Source: an uncultured Saprospiraceae bacterium
GTDB lineage: Bacteria; Bacteroidota; Bacteroidia; Chitinophagales; Saprospiraceae
Length of the DNA: 64,000 nt
Assembly (NCBI GenBank): GCA_937139495.1
Contig: CAKZQC010000013.1
Location: 124,001-188,000 of the forward strand
Direction of reading: 5' to 3'
In this document: in pieces, positions 27,033 to 36,111 of the stretch
How positions within the stretch are numbered: the first letter of the stretch is position 1
How the letters are laid out: every line of letters begins with the position of its first letter
The notes under the pieces: model-generated
Told to the model about the DNA's origin: nothing
The model's database searches: none
Seen by the model: the letters and a program-made list of their open reading frames with translations, nothing else
Translations under genes and position numbers: made by a program

Positions 27033-29366
27033 ATGTTTGTCCAACACCCTAGAAAAATTGCTGCTTTATTTGTCTTGCTGTCTGTATTGGGCTGCTTACT
27101 AGCCGCCAATAGAGTCCGTTTTGATTTTGATTTAGAACAATTCTTTCCTTCTGGAGATGAAGATTTGGAGTTCTTTTTAGAATTTAAAGAACGTTTTGAG
27201 CCTGATGACAATTTCTTGCTCGTAGGACTGAAGCGAGAAGAAGGAGTTTTTGAACAAGATTTCCTGAAAGAGGTATTGGATTTTTCCAATAAAGCACGAC
27301 GCATCAAATTTGAAGTCGCTACGGCAGATAGTATTGATAACCAAAAGTATCAATTGGAAGTTAGTGACCAAAAAGATACGACCATTATGCTACACCCCGT
27401 AGCTAGTGCCAGCTCTTTATTGACGGTCGAATATCCTGTGCGAAACCCATTGACGGGTTTTTCGACAATTCCTGCTATACACCTTGATCAACCCGATTTG
27501 TACACGTCGGACAAAGAAAAAATACTGAAGGACGAACGCTTTGTCAATAACTTTATTTCGGAAGATGCCAAGACTATTGTTGTGGTACTCAAAACGCACG
27601 AAAATATCAAGCAGCCAGAAGGGAAAGCGTTCATGGGAGAACTGAACGAGTTAGTCAAAACTTATGATTTTGAAGAGTATCATTTCTTGGGCAAAGCCAA
27701 TTTTCAGGCGGAAATTGTACGCATACAAATCAAAGAATTTATCCTATCTACCTTTGTTTCTATTTTCTTGGTTGCCTTGATTATGTTTGTGATATTCCGT
27801 AGAATATGGGGTATCACGGTCGCTCTTTTTTCTATTTTGGTGGGGTTACTTATCTTTGTAGGAATGCTAGGTATATTGGGTCGTACGCTGGATTCTATGG
27901 CGTTGTTGTATCCTATTATTATGATTATAGTAGCGACTTCCGATGTTATTCATGTCATGTCCAAGTATATTGACGAATTGCAAAAAGGAAAGTCCAAAAT
28001 GGAGGCTATACAGATAACAATCAAGGAAATTGGTATGTCTATTTTGCTGACTTCTACGACTACGGCTATTGGATTTTTGTCGTTGGTGACCAGTCGCCTC
28101 ATTCCGATACAGCAATTTGGTATCAATGCTGCTATTGGGGTCATGTTGGCGTATGTTTGTGTTATTATTTTCACGACGACGATGCTTGCTTTGTTTCGAG
28201 AGGAGCAAATAATCAAAGCCACTAAGGAGCAAACGATGTGGACAAGTATGATGGAGTGGGTGTACGAAATTACGAAAACTAAAGTACCTCAAATCCTGAC
28301 AGGGCTCGCTTTGTTATTGGTTGTTTGTGGGTATGGGATTAGTTTGGTGACCACCAATACACAAATAGAAAAAATATTGCCGAAAGGCGAAAAAGTAACC
28401 GCAGATTTTCGCTTCTTTGAAGAAGAATTTAGTGGCTTTCGTCCGCTTGAAATTGCGATAAGCCTACAAGGAGACTACACCGTTGATGACTATGCGGTAG
28501 TGCAAGAAATTGGCAAACTAGAAAACCACTTTAAGTCTTACGGAGCGATTCGTTCGATGAGTTCTATTGCGGACTTTTATAAGTCTATCAATCAAGCGTA
28601 TCACCCGAATGATGCCAATAGTTATCAACTACCTGCTACCGAAAAAGAATATAAAAAGCATCAAAAAATTGCTAAAAAGCTAGAACGTACATCTAATTAT
28701 GGCATATTGGTCAGCAAAGATAAGAAATCGACTCGTTTGTCGGCTCGTGTGCTAGACGTGGGAGCAGACTCCATGAAAATAATTTTGGCAACCAGCAAGG
28801 AGTGGATTACAAATAATATTGACGCTTCCATCATGGAAACGAGAGCAACGGGAACAGGCGTGATTGTGGATAAAAACTCAGCCTATATACGAGATTCTCT
28901 TTTGCAGGGATTGTTGTTGGCGATTATCGTGATTAGCTTTTTTATAGCGATTTTGTATCGCAATGTTAAGATGATTTTCATTGCTTTGATACCGAACATA
29001 TTGCCATTGATGATAGCTGGGGCAATTATTGGCTATATGGGAACACCCTTGGAAGCAGGTGTAGCGATTGTATTTGCTATTATTTTTGGCATAGCGGTCG
29101 ATGATACGATACACTTGTTGAGCAAGTTTAAGTTGACGAAGGACAAAGGATATGAAACAGAAGAAGCGATAAAAATTACGCTGCTCGAAACAGGAAAAGC
29201 AATTTGTTTGACTTCCGTTATTCTATTTTTTGGGTTTTTAATTTTGCTATTTTCTAGTAGTCCACCTGCTTTTACTATTGGTATTCTGATTAGTTCTACG
29301 CTGTTTTCAGCCTTGATTTGTGATTTGCTAATTATTCCGATTATGCTGCGCAAATGGATGAAATAA
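27033..29366 (+). CDS. RND/MMPL-superfamily exporter
   Basis: This 777-residue inner-membrane protein has the duplicated RND architecture: one transmembrane segment near 10-28, a periplasmic domain to about 215, five to six segments to about 410, then the same plan repeated. The second half has the conserved FGIAVDDTIHLLSKFK motif, where the paired aspartates fit the proton relay of the family, and VATSDVIHVMSKYIDEL is the counterpart in the first half. It belongs with predicted exporters of the MMPL group, which move lipids or hydrophobic compounds. No adaptor or outer-membrane partner is adjacent. Confidence 0.85.
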   Translation: MFVQHPRKIAALFVLLSVLGCLLAANRVRFDFDLEQFFPSGDEDLEFFLEFKERFEPDDNFLLVGLKREEGVFEQDFLKEVLDFSNKARRIKFEVATADSIDNQKYQLEVSDQKDTTIMLHPVASASSLLTVEYPVRNPLTGFSTIPAIHLDQPDLYTSDKEKILKDERFVNNFISEDAKTIVVVLKTHENIKQPEGKAFMGELNELVKTYDFEEYHFLGKANFQAEIVRIQIKEFILSTFVSIFLVALIMFVIFRRIWGITVALFSILVGLLIFVGMLGILGRTLDSMALLYPIIMIIVATSDVIHVMSKYIDELQKGKSKMEAIQITIKEIGMSILLTSTTTAIGFLSLVTSRLIPIQQFGINAAIGVMLAYVCVIIFTTTMLALFREEQIIKATKEQTMWTSMMEWVYEITKTKVPQILTGLALLLVVCGYGISLVTTNTQIEKILPKGEKVTADFRFFEEEFSGFRPLEIAISLQGDYTVDDYAVVQEIGKLENHFKSYGAIRSMSSIADFYKSINQAYHPNDANSYQLPATEKEYKKHQKIAKKLERTSNYGILVSKDKKSTRLSARVLDVGADSMKIILATSKEWITNNIDASIMETRATGTGVIVDKNSAYIRDSLLQGLLLAIIVISFFIAILYRNVKMIFIALIPNILPLMIAGAIIGYMGTPLEAGVAIVFAIIFGIAVDDTIHLLSKFKLTKDKGYETEEAIKITLLETGKAICLTSVILFFGFLILLFSSSPPAFTIGILISSTLFSALICDLLIIPIMLRKWMK

Positions 29367-29391
29367 GCAATAAATAATTTTAGTTGTAAAA

Positions 29392-29436
29392 AAAAGAAGC
29401 CCTATTCAGTTTGTCTGAATAGGGCTTCTTACTTTT
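29392..29436. terminator. Bidirectional terminator between the RND and TonB-receptor genes
   Basis: A perfect 16-bp inverted repeat (29394-29409 with 29415-29430) has a 5-base loop, an A run on the left and a T-rich stretch on the right. It can serve both convergent genes. Confidence 0.85.
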
Positions 29437-29454
29437 AGAGTATGGTGAGTCGTA

Positions 29455-31920
29455 TTAGTACTGTACAATAATACCAATTGTTGGCGTTACCAAACCAGAA
29501 CCAACGTCTAGTTGCTTGAGCTTGTAAGACTCATTTGGTTGTCCTTGATTGACAATTTGAGCATTGCCATTAGCATCGGTATCTAGCAACAGTACATTTT
29601 GGCTGACTGCCAATCCAGGCAAATTTTGTAAATCTAAGTATAGATTGAAACTCCACTTAGGAAAGAACCATTTGTAATCAACCCGTACATCTACACCAAA
29701 AGCCACATCTTGCCGATTGGAGTTGAGGCGTGTATAATCAATTTGTGCTTGACGGAAACGATCCCAATTGGAAGTAAGGGCAGAAGCTTCTTCATCGAAA
29801 GGGGAGAGCGGTAATCCTGTTTGGAAACGAATATTGGTACCAATATCAAGTGTCTGCGAAACCAATTTTCTAGTAATGGCTTCTTTGCCTTGGGCAGTGC
29901 GTTTTTCATTTCGGGCATCTCTTACCGCTTGATTCATGGTATTGAAAGTCTTGCCGAGTGCCAAATTGATGATGTGACGGCTATCCCAAGAAGAAGGAAT
30001 GTATTCGCCTGCTCCATTTGTGAACTCAGATACGCCAAGGGTGTATGCCAATATTCCGTAAAATCCTTTGTACAAACGCTGTTGGACGAGTACTTCGAGT
30101 CCATAAGTTCTACCCTTGCCAGTCGATTCGATAGGAGCATCGCCCACCACGCCAAAATCAGCTCCAAAGTTGGCTAACGAAACTTGTTCGTTGATCAAAA
30201 ATGGATATTGGTCATAAATCTTGTAATAACCTTCGATGCTAAATTTTGTACTAGTCTCTGTCGTGTAAGCTACGCCTCCAATCAAGTGAAACGCACGGGT
30301 GTAATCCAGTCGGTCTTTGTTAGCAAATACGTCGTTGACTTGATAGCCCATTGTGGTATAAGAAGGCAATTGGTAATACAACCCTGTATTGAAATTGACC
30401 GTAAAACGAGGGGCAATCATATAAGAAGCAGAAAAACGAGGCGAAAATTGGCGGAAAGGGTTAGCCATTTGCTCATTGTAAGAGCTACCATCTATTCGGA
30501 AACCCGTAGAGAGTACCAGTTTTTCGGCAAGCAGTTTTTTGCTGACTTGAGCAAAGGCAGCGTATTTGTGAAAACTCAAGTCGGTATTAATATTTGTTGT
30601 GCCATTGGCTGTTTTTACAACCGTTTCGTTGGTGAAACGCACATATTGATAACCAGTACCATAGCTTACGATAAAATCTTTTGGGAAACTTATCTTGTGT
30701 TCCAATCGAACTTTATTTTCAGATTCTTGTGACGAATAATCTATAATCCTGTCTTTGGTTTCGTCGTTATCTACATATTTGTAAATATCATTATTGAGCA
30801 TGTTTCTACTCAGAACGGCGGTCATTACGCCATTATTTGTATAGTGTTTATAAACAGCTCCCAAGGTGTAATTCCACTGAAAATAAACAGGCAGACGACT
30901 CAATTGATAGCGTTGTTCTTCTGTTTCGTTGGCATCTAGATTTAGTCTAAAACGATCGCAAGCACTCAATCCTACAACATAAAATTCATTTTTGTTGTCG
31001 AATTTGGTACGGACTTTAAATTGAGCATCATTATAAATCGGCAAGAAAGGCAATCCAATAGCTTTGAATAAAAATTGTAAATAAGATTGTCTGACCGAAA
31101 AAAGAAACGTTGTTTTTTTGCCAATAGGACCTTCCAAGGTCGCTGCCAAATCGCTAGAACCTACTGTCGCCGTGAAACCCAAACGGTCATCACGTCCATT
31201 TTTTTGTTTGAAATTAAAAACAGAACTCATTGTATTGCCTCTGTTGGCAGGAAATGCTCCACTATAAAAATCTACTTCTCGTATGAAATCTACATTAATC
31301 AATCCATTGGGACCTCCCGAAGCACCTTGTGTGGCAAAGTGGTTAATATTTGGAACTTCTACATCGTCCAAATAGAAACGGTTTTCGCTAGGACCACCTC
31401 CACGTATAAGCAAGTCATTACGAAAGCTAGAGGAGGAAGTCACCCCTGGCAATAGGCGAATAACTTTCGATATATCTCTATTTCCACCAGGGTTGCGTTG
31501 TATTTCTGATGTTCCGATCGTTTGTAGCGATACAGGACTTTCGGCAGGCTGTTTGAATGGATTGGCTTTGACGACAATTTCTTGTGTCGTCTCGGTCTGT
31601 TCTTCTATTCTAAAATCAATAATAGCAGGTTTGGAGTTGGTGACTTGTACCTCTGGGGTGGTTTGGTTCTTGTAGCCCAAGTAGCTAACGGATACGTTGT
31701 AGAGTCGAGGCTCTAGGTTCGATAATTGATAATTGCCATCAATGTCGGTCGTGGTGCCTATGCCTACGCCATCTAGCGAGACGGTGGCAAAAGGCACGGC
31801 TTCATTGCTGGCGGCATCTACGACAGTGCCTTTTATAATGCCCGTTTGGGCAATTAGTAGCGTAGAAAATTGTAAAAACAGTATAATCCAAGTAAATTTG
31901 GAGGTAAAGATTTTTTTCAT
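29455..31920 (-). CDS. TonB-dependent receptor with CarboxypepD_reg-like domain
   Basis: This 821-residue outer-membrane protein has a signal peptide ending near LLIAQ, a carboxypeptidase-regulatory-like domain at about 25-110 (IKGTVVDAASNEAVPFATVSL start, split around VVDA), a plug domain at about 115-235 with LLIRGGGPSENRFYLDDVEVPN features (LLIRGG, FYLDDVEVP), and a C-terminal beta barrel. No SusD partner is adjacent, so glycan uptake is not indicated, and the ligand is unknown. It is transcribed divergently from aroK and looks monocistronic. Confidence 0.9.
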   Translation of the reverse strand: MKKIFTSKFTWIILFLQFSTLLIAQTGIIKGTVVDAASNEAVPFATVSLDGVGIGTTTDIDGNYQLSNLEPRLYNVSVSYLGYKNQTTPEVQVTNSKPAIIDFRIEEQTETTQEIVVKANPFKQPAESPVSLQTIGTSEIQRNPGGNRDISKVIRLLPGVTSSSSFRNDLLIRGGGPSENRFYLDDVEVPNINHFATQGASGGPNGLINVDFIREVDFYSGAFPANRGNTMSSVFNFKQKNGRDDRLGFTATVGSSDLAATLEGPIGKKTTFLFSVRQSYLQFLFKAIGLPFLPIYNDAQFKVRTKFDNKNEFYVVGLSACDRFRLNLDANETEEQRYQLSRLPVYFQWNYTLGAVYKHYTNNGVMTAVLSRNMLNNDIYKYVDNDETKDRIIDYSSQESENKVRLEHKISFPKDFIVSYGTGYQYVRFTNETVVKTANGTTNINTDLSFHKYAAFAQVSKKLLAEKLVLSTGFRIDGSSYNEQMANPFRQFSPRFSASYMIAPRFTVNFNTGLYYQLPSYTTMGYQVNDVFANKDRLDYTRAFHLIGGVAYTTETSTKFSIEGYYKIYDQYPFLINEQVSLANFGADFGVVGDAPIESTGKGRTYGLEVLVQQRLYKGFYGILAYTLGVSEFTNGAGEYIPSSWDSRHIINLALGKTFNTMNQAVRDARNEKRTAQGKEAITRKLVSQTLDIGTNIRFQTGLPLSPFDEEASALTSNWDRFRQAQIDYTRLNSNRQDVAFGVDVRVDYKWFFPKWSFNLYLDLQNLPGLAVSQNVLLLDTDANGNAQIVNQGQPNESYKLKQLDVGSGLVTPTIGIIVQY

Positions 31921-32071
31921 TTTTTTAGTGATTTTGAGTAAATAGAGATAAGGAATTATTGAGATGGAACTGTTGTATGAATGACGGGATAAGTAAAGGC
32001 ATTTTTTTTAACATACTCTTAGTACTTTAAACACCAGTATTTATTTATTGTTGATTGTTATTGAAGCATTT

Positions 32072-32581
32072 ATGAAACCTACTTTTTTTTTACTCGGATT
32101 TATGGGCTGTGGCAAGTCTTACTGGAGCCAAAAGCTGGCTCACCAATTAGATTTGCAAGCTATAGACTTGGATACTTATATAGAAGAAGTGGAGGGACGC
32201 ACCATTGCTACTATCTTTGCAGAGCAAGGAGAAGCTATTTTTAGAGAAATAGAAAAACAACATTTGAGGTTATTGCCTGTTGGCGAATCTCGGACTATTA
32301 TTGCTTTGGGTGGCGGCACGCCTTGTTTTTTTGATAATATGGCTTATGCCAATGAAATTGGTACGACTATTTATCTCCGAACTTCCACAGATATACTAGT
32401 CGATAGGCTGTGGCACAATAGCGAAAATCGTCCATTGCTGCAAGGCAAAAGTAAAGCAGCACTACGGCTGTTTATAGAACAAAAAGTAGCAGAACGTCAG
32501 CAATACTACGAGCAGGCGACTTATATTATGGATGTTAATGAAGAAACAGAACAACAGCTCCTAGCAATTATGAAAGGCTAA
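32072..32581 (+). CDS. aroK: Shikimate kinase
   Basis: This 169-residue kinase phosphorylates shikimate in aromatic amino acid synthesis. The P-loop GFMGCGKS lies at 9-16, the substrate-binding D32 and D34 in AIDLDTYIE, R58 in FREIE, and GGGTP at 80-84. The ATG at 32072 is preferred over a TTG at 32048 because it gives the usual N-terminus directly before the first strand. No other aro gene is nearby. Confidence 0.93.
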   Translation: MKPTFFLLGFMGCGKSYWSQKLAHQLDLQAIDLDTYIEEVEGRTIATIFAEQGEAIFREIEKQHLRLLPVGESRTIIALGGGTPCFFDNMAYANEIGTTIYLRTSTDILVDRLWHNSENRPLLQGKSKAALRLFIEQKVAERQQYYEQATYIMDVNEETEQQLLAIMKG

Positions 32582-32624
32582 AATGTAAGAAAAACACTTA
32601 AATAAGGTACTCTTAGATACGCTA

Positions 32625-33203
32625 TTACTTAGTTACTCGTTTTTTGCTGTTTGTTTTGATACAATAGGTGCGAGCTATTTTGTCGTGATGTGCTTGGCGT
32701 TCGGGGTCAAATATGATTCGAGTGACCGAAAAAAGCAAAAAGAATAGCACGATGCTACTGGTCGGGTCAGGATTATCTTCTTGTAGGAGGATTAGTTCAT
32801 TCAGGTCTTCCATCGACTCAAAATGGAAAGCAGCAAAGGCTGGGTGCATGAAAAGTTTGATATAGGTAATTGCTTGGGCAAGATTACGAGCAAAAAAAAC
32901 GCTAAACCGTAGCATTGCCTGATTAAAATTGATAGCCTCATAGTCGTAGTTGACTACTCGTATCTGCATTATTTTTTTGCCCAATGTACCACCAAACTTC
33001 CACTCCATAAGAGGTTTGTAGATAGACCAAACCAAGATACAGAGTAGCATAATATCAATCCGTTTCCACCAATTAGTGTTATACGCTTCTATTGCCGTGA
33101 GCGGCAAAAAAAGAGCGACATCAATAAAATAAGCAAGTAGCCGTTCGGTAAAGCTTGCGTATGGAACATTCTCTTTATTAATAGTTGGTTGTAATGGCTG
33201 CAT
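32625..33203 (-). CDS. RDD-family membrane protein
   Basis: This 192-residue protein begins with the SFTERLLAYFIDVALFLP segment that defines RDD proteins (an R, then D-containing first transmembrane segment). A second conserved block is GGTLGKKIMQIRVV, and the third is FARNLAQAITYIK; about three or four transmembrane segments are present. The C-terminal HHDKIARTYCIK is the usual RDD ending. Family members are linked to sodium or solute movement in a few cases, but the function here is unknown. It is convergent with aroK. Confidence 0.85.
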   Translation of the reverse strand: MQPLQPTINKENVPYASFTERLLAYFIDVALFLPLTAIEAYNTNWWKRIDIMLLCILVWSIYKPLMEWKFGGTLGKKIMQIRVVNYDYEAINFNQAMLRFSVFFARNLAQAITYIKLFMHPAFAAFHFESMEDLNELILLQEDNPDPTSSIVLFFLLFSVTRIIFDPERQAHHDKIARTYCIKTNSKKRVTK

Positions 33204-33240
33204 ACGTGAGTAGTAGAATTATAAAAGTAATTGTTATGTG

Positions 33241-33248
33241 CAAAAGTA
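33241..33248 (-). promoter_or_regulatory. Candidate -7 promoter box for the RDD gene
   Basis: On the minus strand this reads TACTTTTG, an exact TAnnTTTG match, 37 bp before the RDD start codon. It adjoins the U tract of the terminator at 33249-33285. No TTG occurs at the correct distance. Confidence 0.45.
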
Positions 33249-33285
33249 CAAAAAAAAGTTGCTCCATATCGTATGGAGCAACTTT
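33249..33285 (-). terminator. Terminator for the 861-residue protein gene
   Basis: A perfect 14-bp inverted repeat (33255-33268 with 33272-33285) has a 3-base loop. The A run on its left gives a U tract on the minus-strand transcript. It lies 36 bp past the stop codon. Confidence 0.85.
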
Positions 33286-33320
33286 CCTAAAAATTCTATC
33301 TTCAATTTTCTCTGTTTTTC

Positions 33321-35906
33321 TTAGAAAGAACGTTTCCAAGCATCAGGTGTTTGTAGAATACCCAATTCTTTGACACCCCATACTTTCATTTTCTCTAATT
33401 CTTCACGATAATCAAATGGATCGGCACCAAAGAAACCGAAGAATCCACGACCAGCTTTTGCCCAGAATCCACTTTTCCATTCTGCACCAGATTCTGCTAG
33501 AATATGAAAAGTAGTAAATTCTTTGATCATAGTATCACCAATTCTAATTTCCTTTTTGGGGAAACGAACAATCCAGATAGAGTGGAAGTAACGGCTCGCA
33601 TTAAAGAATGCTGCTTTAGTATTCATGACAGGTTTTTTTGCATCTAGGTACTTTTTCTGTATTTCAGCAACAATCAATTTCCACTTGTGTGACAACAGCA
33701 AGATTTGTTGATTGATTTCGTCTATTTGTGCTTCAGACACCGTCTGTTGTTGTCCCAAAGCAACTAGGTTTTTTTGTAGTATTTCTGCGTTTGCTTCGAT
33801 ATTAATCAAAACTGCAGAAACAGTAGCATATTTGTCGGTAATACCACTGGCATACAAATTTGTCAAACCTGCTAATACATTATCACCATGAATGTCAATG
33901 ATACCTCTTTCGGAAGCAAATTGCGGGAACACTTCCGCTGCTAATCCTTTGCTAATTTCGCCCAAAAGCGGAATATTACCTGGAATTAGTTTGTCAATTT
34001 CTCCATTGATAAGACTCATGTCACCTAAGAACGCACCGCCCAAAGCTTTGACTACAGAACCTAATCCAGGAGCCAATAAGTTGGAGGCTACTCCAACCAA
34101 TGCACCAATAGCTTTCACGCCAAGTGTATTGATGGCACGCAAGTAGTTGTTGTGTCCTTCTACGGCACCATCAAACTGCTCTTGAGCATCTTTTAGCTCT
34201 TCAGAAGCAGCTACGCCTACCGTCAAAAAATCTTGGTATTTAGCGGTCACTACGCTTTTTTTGCGCAAGGTCTCGATAACTACAGCGGCTAACACTCTAT
34301 CATAAGGAATACCTTTTTGATCTGGATTAATGCCGTTTTCTGCCAATATTAAGTTTTGTTGTCCTTTCGATAAGGCAACCACATCAGGTAGATTGAAAGC
34401 ACTTTCGTCTTTTTCGTATTTAGGGGTGTGGTTAACTTTGTTTCCACTGCTCAAAATCAAGGAATCAATAACGCCCAATAGGAGTTTGATTTCTGTTTTC
34501 TTGCCAGGGTCACCACCAGATAATTTATTCATCAACCAATCTTCTGCTTTCTTGCTGTTTTTGGCAAGCATGTCCAACAGTTGATTATCTAGTTGTGTTT
34601 GTGAGTAGATGTCAGGGTTAGAGTTGAGGTACTCCTTGAACGATTTCAAGTCATTGTAAATACCCAAAAGGTCAGCCTCTTTAATATTTTCGACAAAACC
34701 TGTGATAGCAGTCAAGAAGGCACCTGTTTCGCTCAGCCATTTTTTAGCTTGCTCAATCTTACCTTGTATATCCAATGCTTCTGCTTTGTCCGAAGCAGCA
34801 GCAATAAAGTCAACAAGTTGACCATTTAGTTTTTTGATTTGCAAAAGCACTTTATCATCTAATTCCGTACCTGGTATCAAATCAGTAGTACCGCCTAATA
34901 ATTGCTCATATTGTGCTTGCAATTTATCGAACCAATCAGGCAAGTTATTTTTGTCTTCGTCTTGAATGATTACGCCAACCAAGTCGCCAAGTTTGTCTAG
35001 TTTGTCTTGACCAGTCACTAATGCAGCTTGTAGTTTACCTAAGTCAAAACCACCAGCTTCACCATCAGCAGTTGCCAAGAATTGTTTAGCTGCTGCAAAT
35101 ACTTGTGTTGCTGTAGTCACAACATTATCTTTCAGTTCGTCTATAGAGTTAGGCAAGCTATCAATCACTTCTTGTATATCCAAGAAAATCTTGTTGTAGC
35201 GTGCTGCTTGATTGACAATGTTATCTGCTATGGCAATAAATTTATTGGCGTAGCCAACCCATTCTTTAGCTTTTGCAATTTCTGCATCAAATGTACCTGG
35301 AGGAGCAAAGCCTTCTGCAAAAGCGATATAGTTTTCTGCTTTTGTTGCGAAAGTTTTTGCTTTTTCGAGTGCCTCTTTGAATCCGTCCGTGATACTACCC
35401 AACGAAGTGATGAAGCCAGAAAGGTTGTTCAATTCTTGGAATTGAGCATCTGCTTGCGATTTTACTCCATCTTTGTCATTAGCAAAAGATTTTGCGATAA
35501 CAGGTGCAGCTGTTTGCTGTTGTACAACTGTAGGTGCATTGGGTGTAGCTGCAACTACTGTAGCTTTTTTCGCTTTACGAGCGGCACGTCTATCGGCACG
35601 TTTACTGCTGTTTTTTCTTTCTTTACGGGCAGCTTTGCGAGCAGCACGACGTGCTTTGCGCTCGTCTTTAGATGATTTCTTCTTGTTGGGAGTAGCTGGC
35701 TTAGCTACAGCAGGAGCCGCAGCTGCTACTGTTAGATCCATCAAATTGAGTTCTGTGAACAAATCTTTAATTGCTTCGTATTTGTGCTTGTTCTCTCCAA
35801 AAGCAGGGGTGCCTTTCAATTTCTTAAACGCAACTAAATAAGTGCGAGCTGCTTTTTTGAGGGCTATCAACTTCTTCTGTGCCGTGGCAGATAGTGTATC
35901 GGACAT
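33321..35906 (-). CDS. Large alpha-helical protein of unknown function
   Basis: I do not recognise a family for this 861-residue protein. There is no signal peptide. Residues 1-60 are helical (LSATAQKKLIALKKAARTYL). Residues about 70-125 are a low-complexity basic region of RKARRAARKAARK type with alanine, lysine and arginine. The long middle part, about 130-560, is predicted helical and acidic. A glycine/alanine-rich hydrophobic stretch at about 590-650 (LGVKAIGALVGVASNLLAPG) could be a membrane-active hairpin. The C-terminus, from about 740, is less helical and aromatic-rich (WIVRFPKKEIRIGD). It has its own terminator. The layout recalls pore-forming or injected proteins, but that is conjecture. 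Confidence 0.7.
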   Translation of the reverse strand: MSDTLSATAQKKLIALKKAARTYLVAFKKLKGTPAFGENKHKYEAIKDLFTELNLMDLTVAAAAPAVAKPATPNKKKSSKDERKARRAARKAARKERKNSSKRADRRAARKAKKATVVAATPNAPTVVQQQTAAPVIAKSFANDKDGVKSQADAQFQELNNLSGFITSLGSITDGFKEALEKAKTFATKAENYIAFAEGFAPPGTFDAEIAKAKEWVGYANKFIAIADNIVNQAARYNKIFLDIQEVIDSLPNSIDELKDNVVTTATQVFAAAKQFLATADGEAGGFDLGKLQAALVTGQDKLDKLGDLVGVIIQDEDKNNLPDWFDKLQAQYEQLLGGTTDLIPGTELDDKVLLQIKKLNGQLVDFIAAASDKAEALDIQGKIEQAKKWLSETGAFLTAITGFVENIKEADLLGIYNDLKSFKEYLNSNPDIYSQTQLDNQLLDMLAKNSKKAEDWLMNKLSGGDPGKKTEIKLLLGVIDSLILSSGNKVNHTPKYEKDESAFNLPDVVALSKGQQNLILAENGINPDQKGIPYDRVLAAVVIETLRKKSVVTAKYQDFLTVGVAASEELKDAQEQFDGAVEGHNNYLRAINTLGVKAIGALVGVASNLLAPGLGSVVKALGGAFLGDMSLINGEIDKLIPGNIPLLGEISKGLAAEVFPQFASERGIIDIHGDNVLAGLTNLYASGITDKYATVSAVLINIEANAEILQKNLVALGQQQTVSEAQIDEINQQILLLSHKWKLIVAEIQKKYLDAKKPVMNTKAAFFNASRYFHSIWIVRFPKKEIRIGDTMIKEFTTFHILAESGAEWKSGFWAKAGRGFFGFFGADPFDYREELEKMKVWGVKELGILQTPDAWKRSF

Positions 35907-36111
35907 GATGTATTTTTTGAGATATGAATTTTTATAACCAATAAACAGCCGTTGCCAGCTGTGGTCTAAATGTACACTAAAACTACCAAATTACAATTTT
36001 AGTACTTTTAGACAGGACAATATACAAACATAAAAGCGGAAAAACAAACCCAATTTATAAAAAACTCCTTTATTATTGTTTTTGTGAAATGTATTTGGGT
36101 AGTCCAGTTAT

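Noticed and set aside
30184..30732. A 182-codon plus-strand open frame
   Set aside because: It is antisense to the TonB-dependent receptor, with no start context or family features.
35473..35841. A 122-codon plus-strand frame with alanine- and leucine-rich sequence
   Set aside because: It is the antisense reading of the basic low-complexity region of the 861-residue protein.
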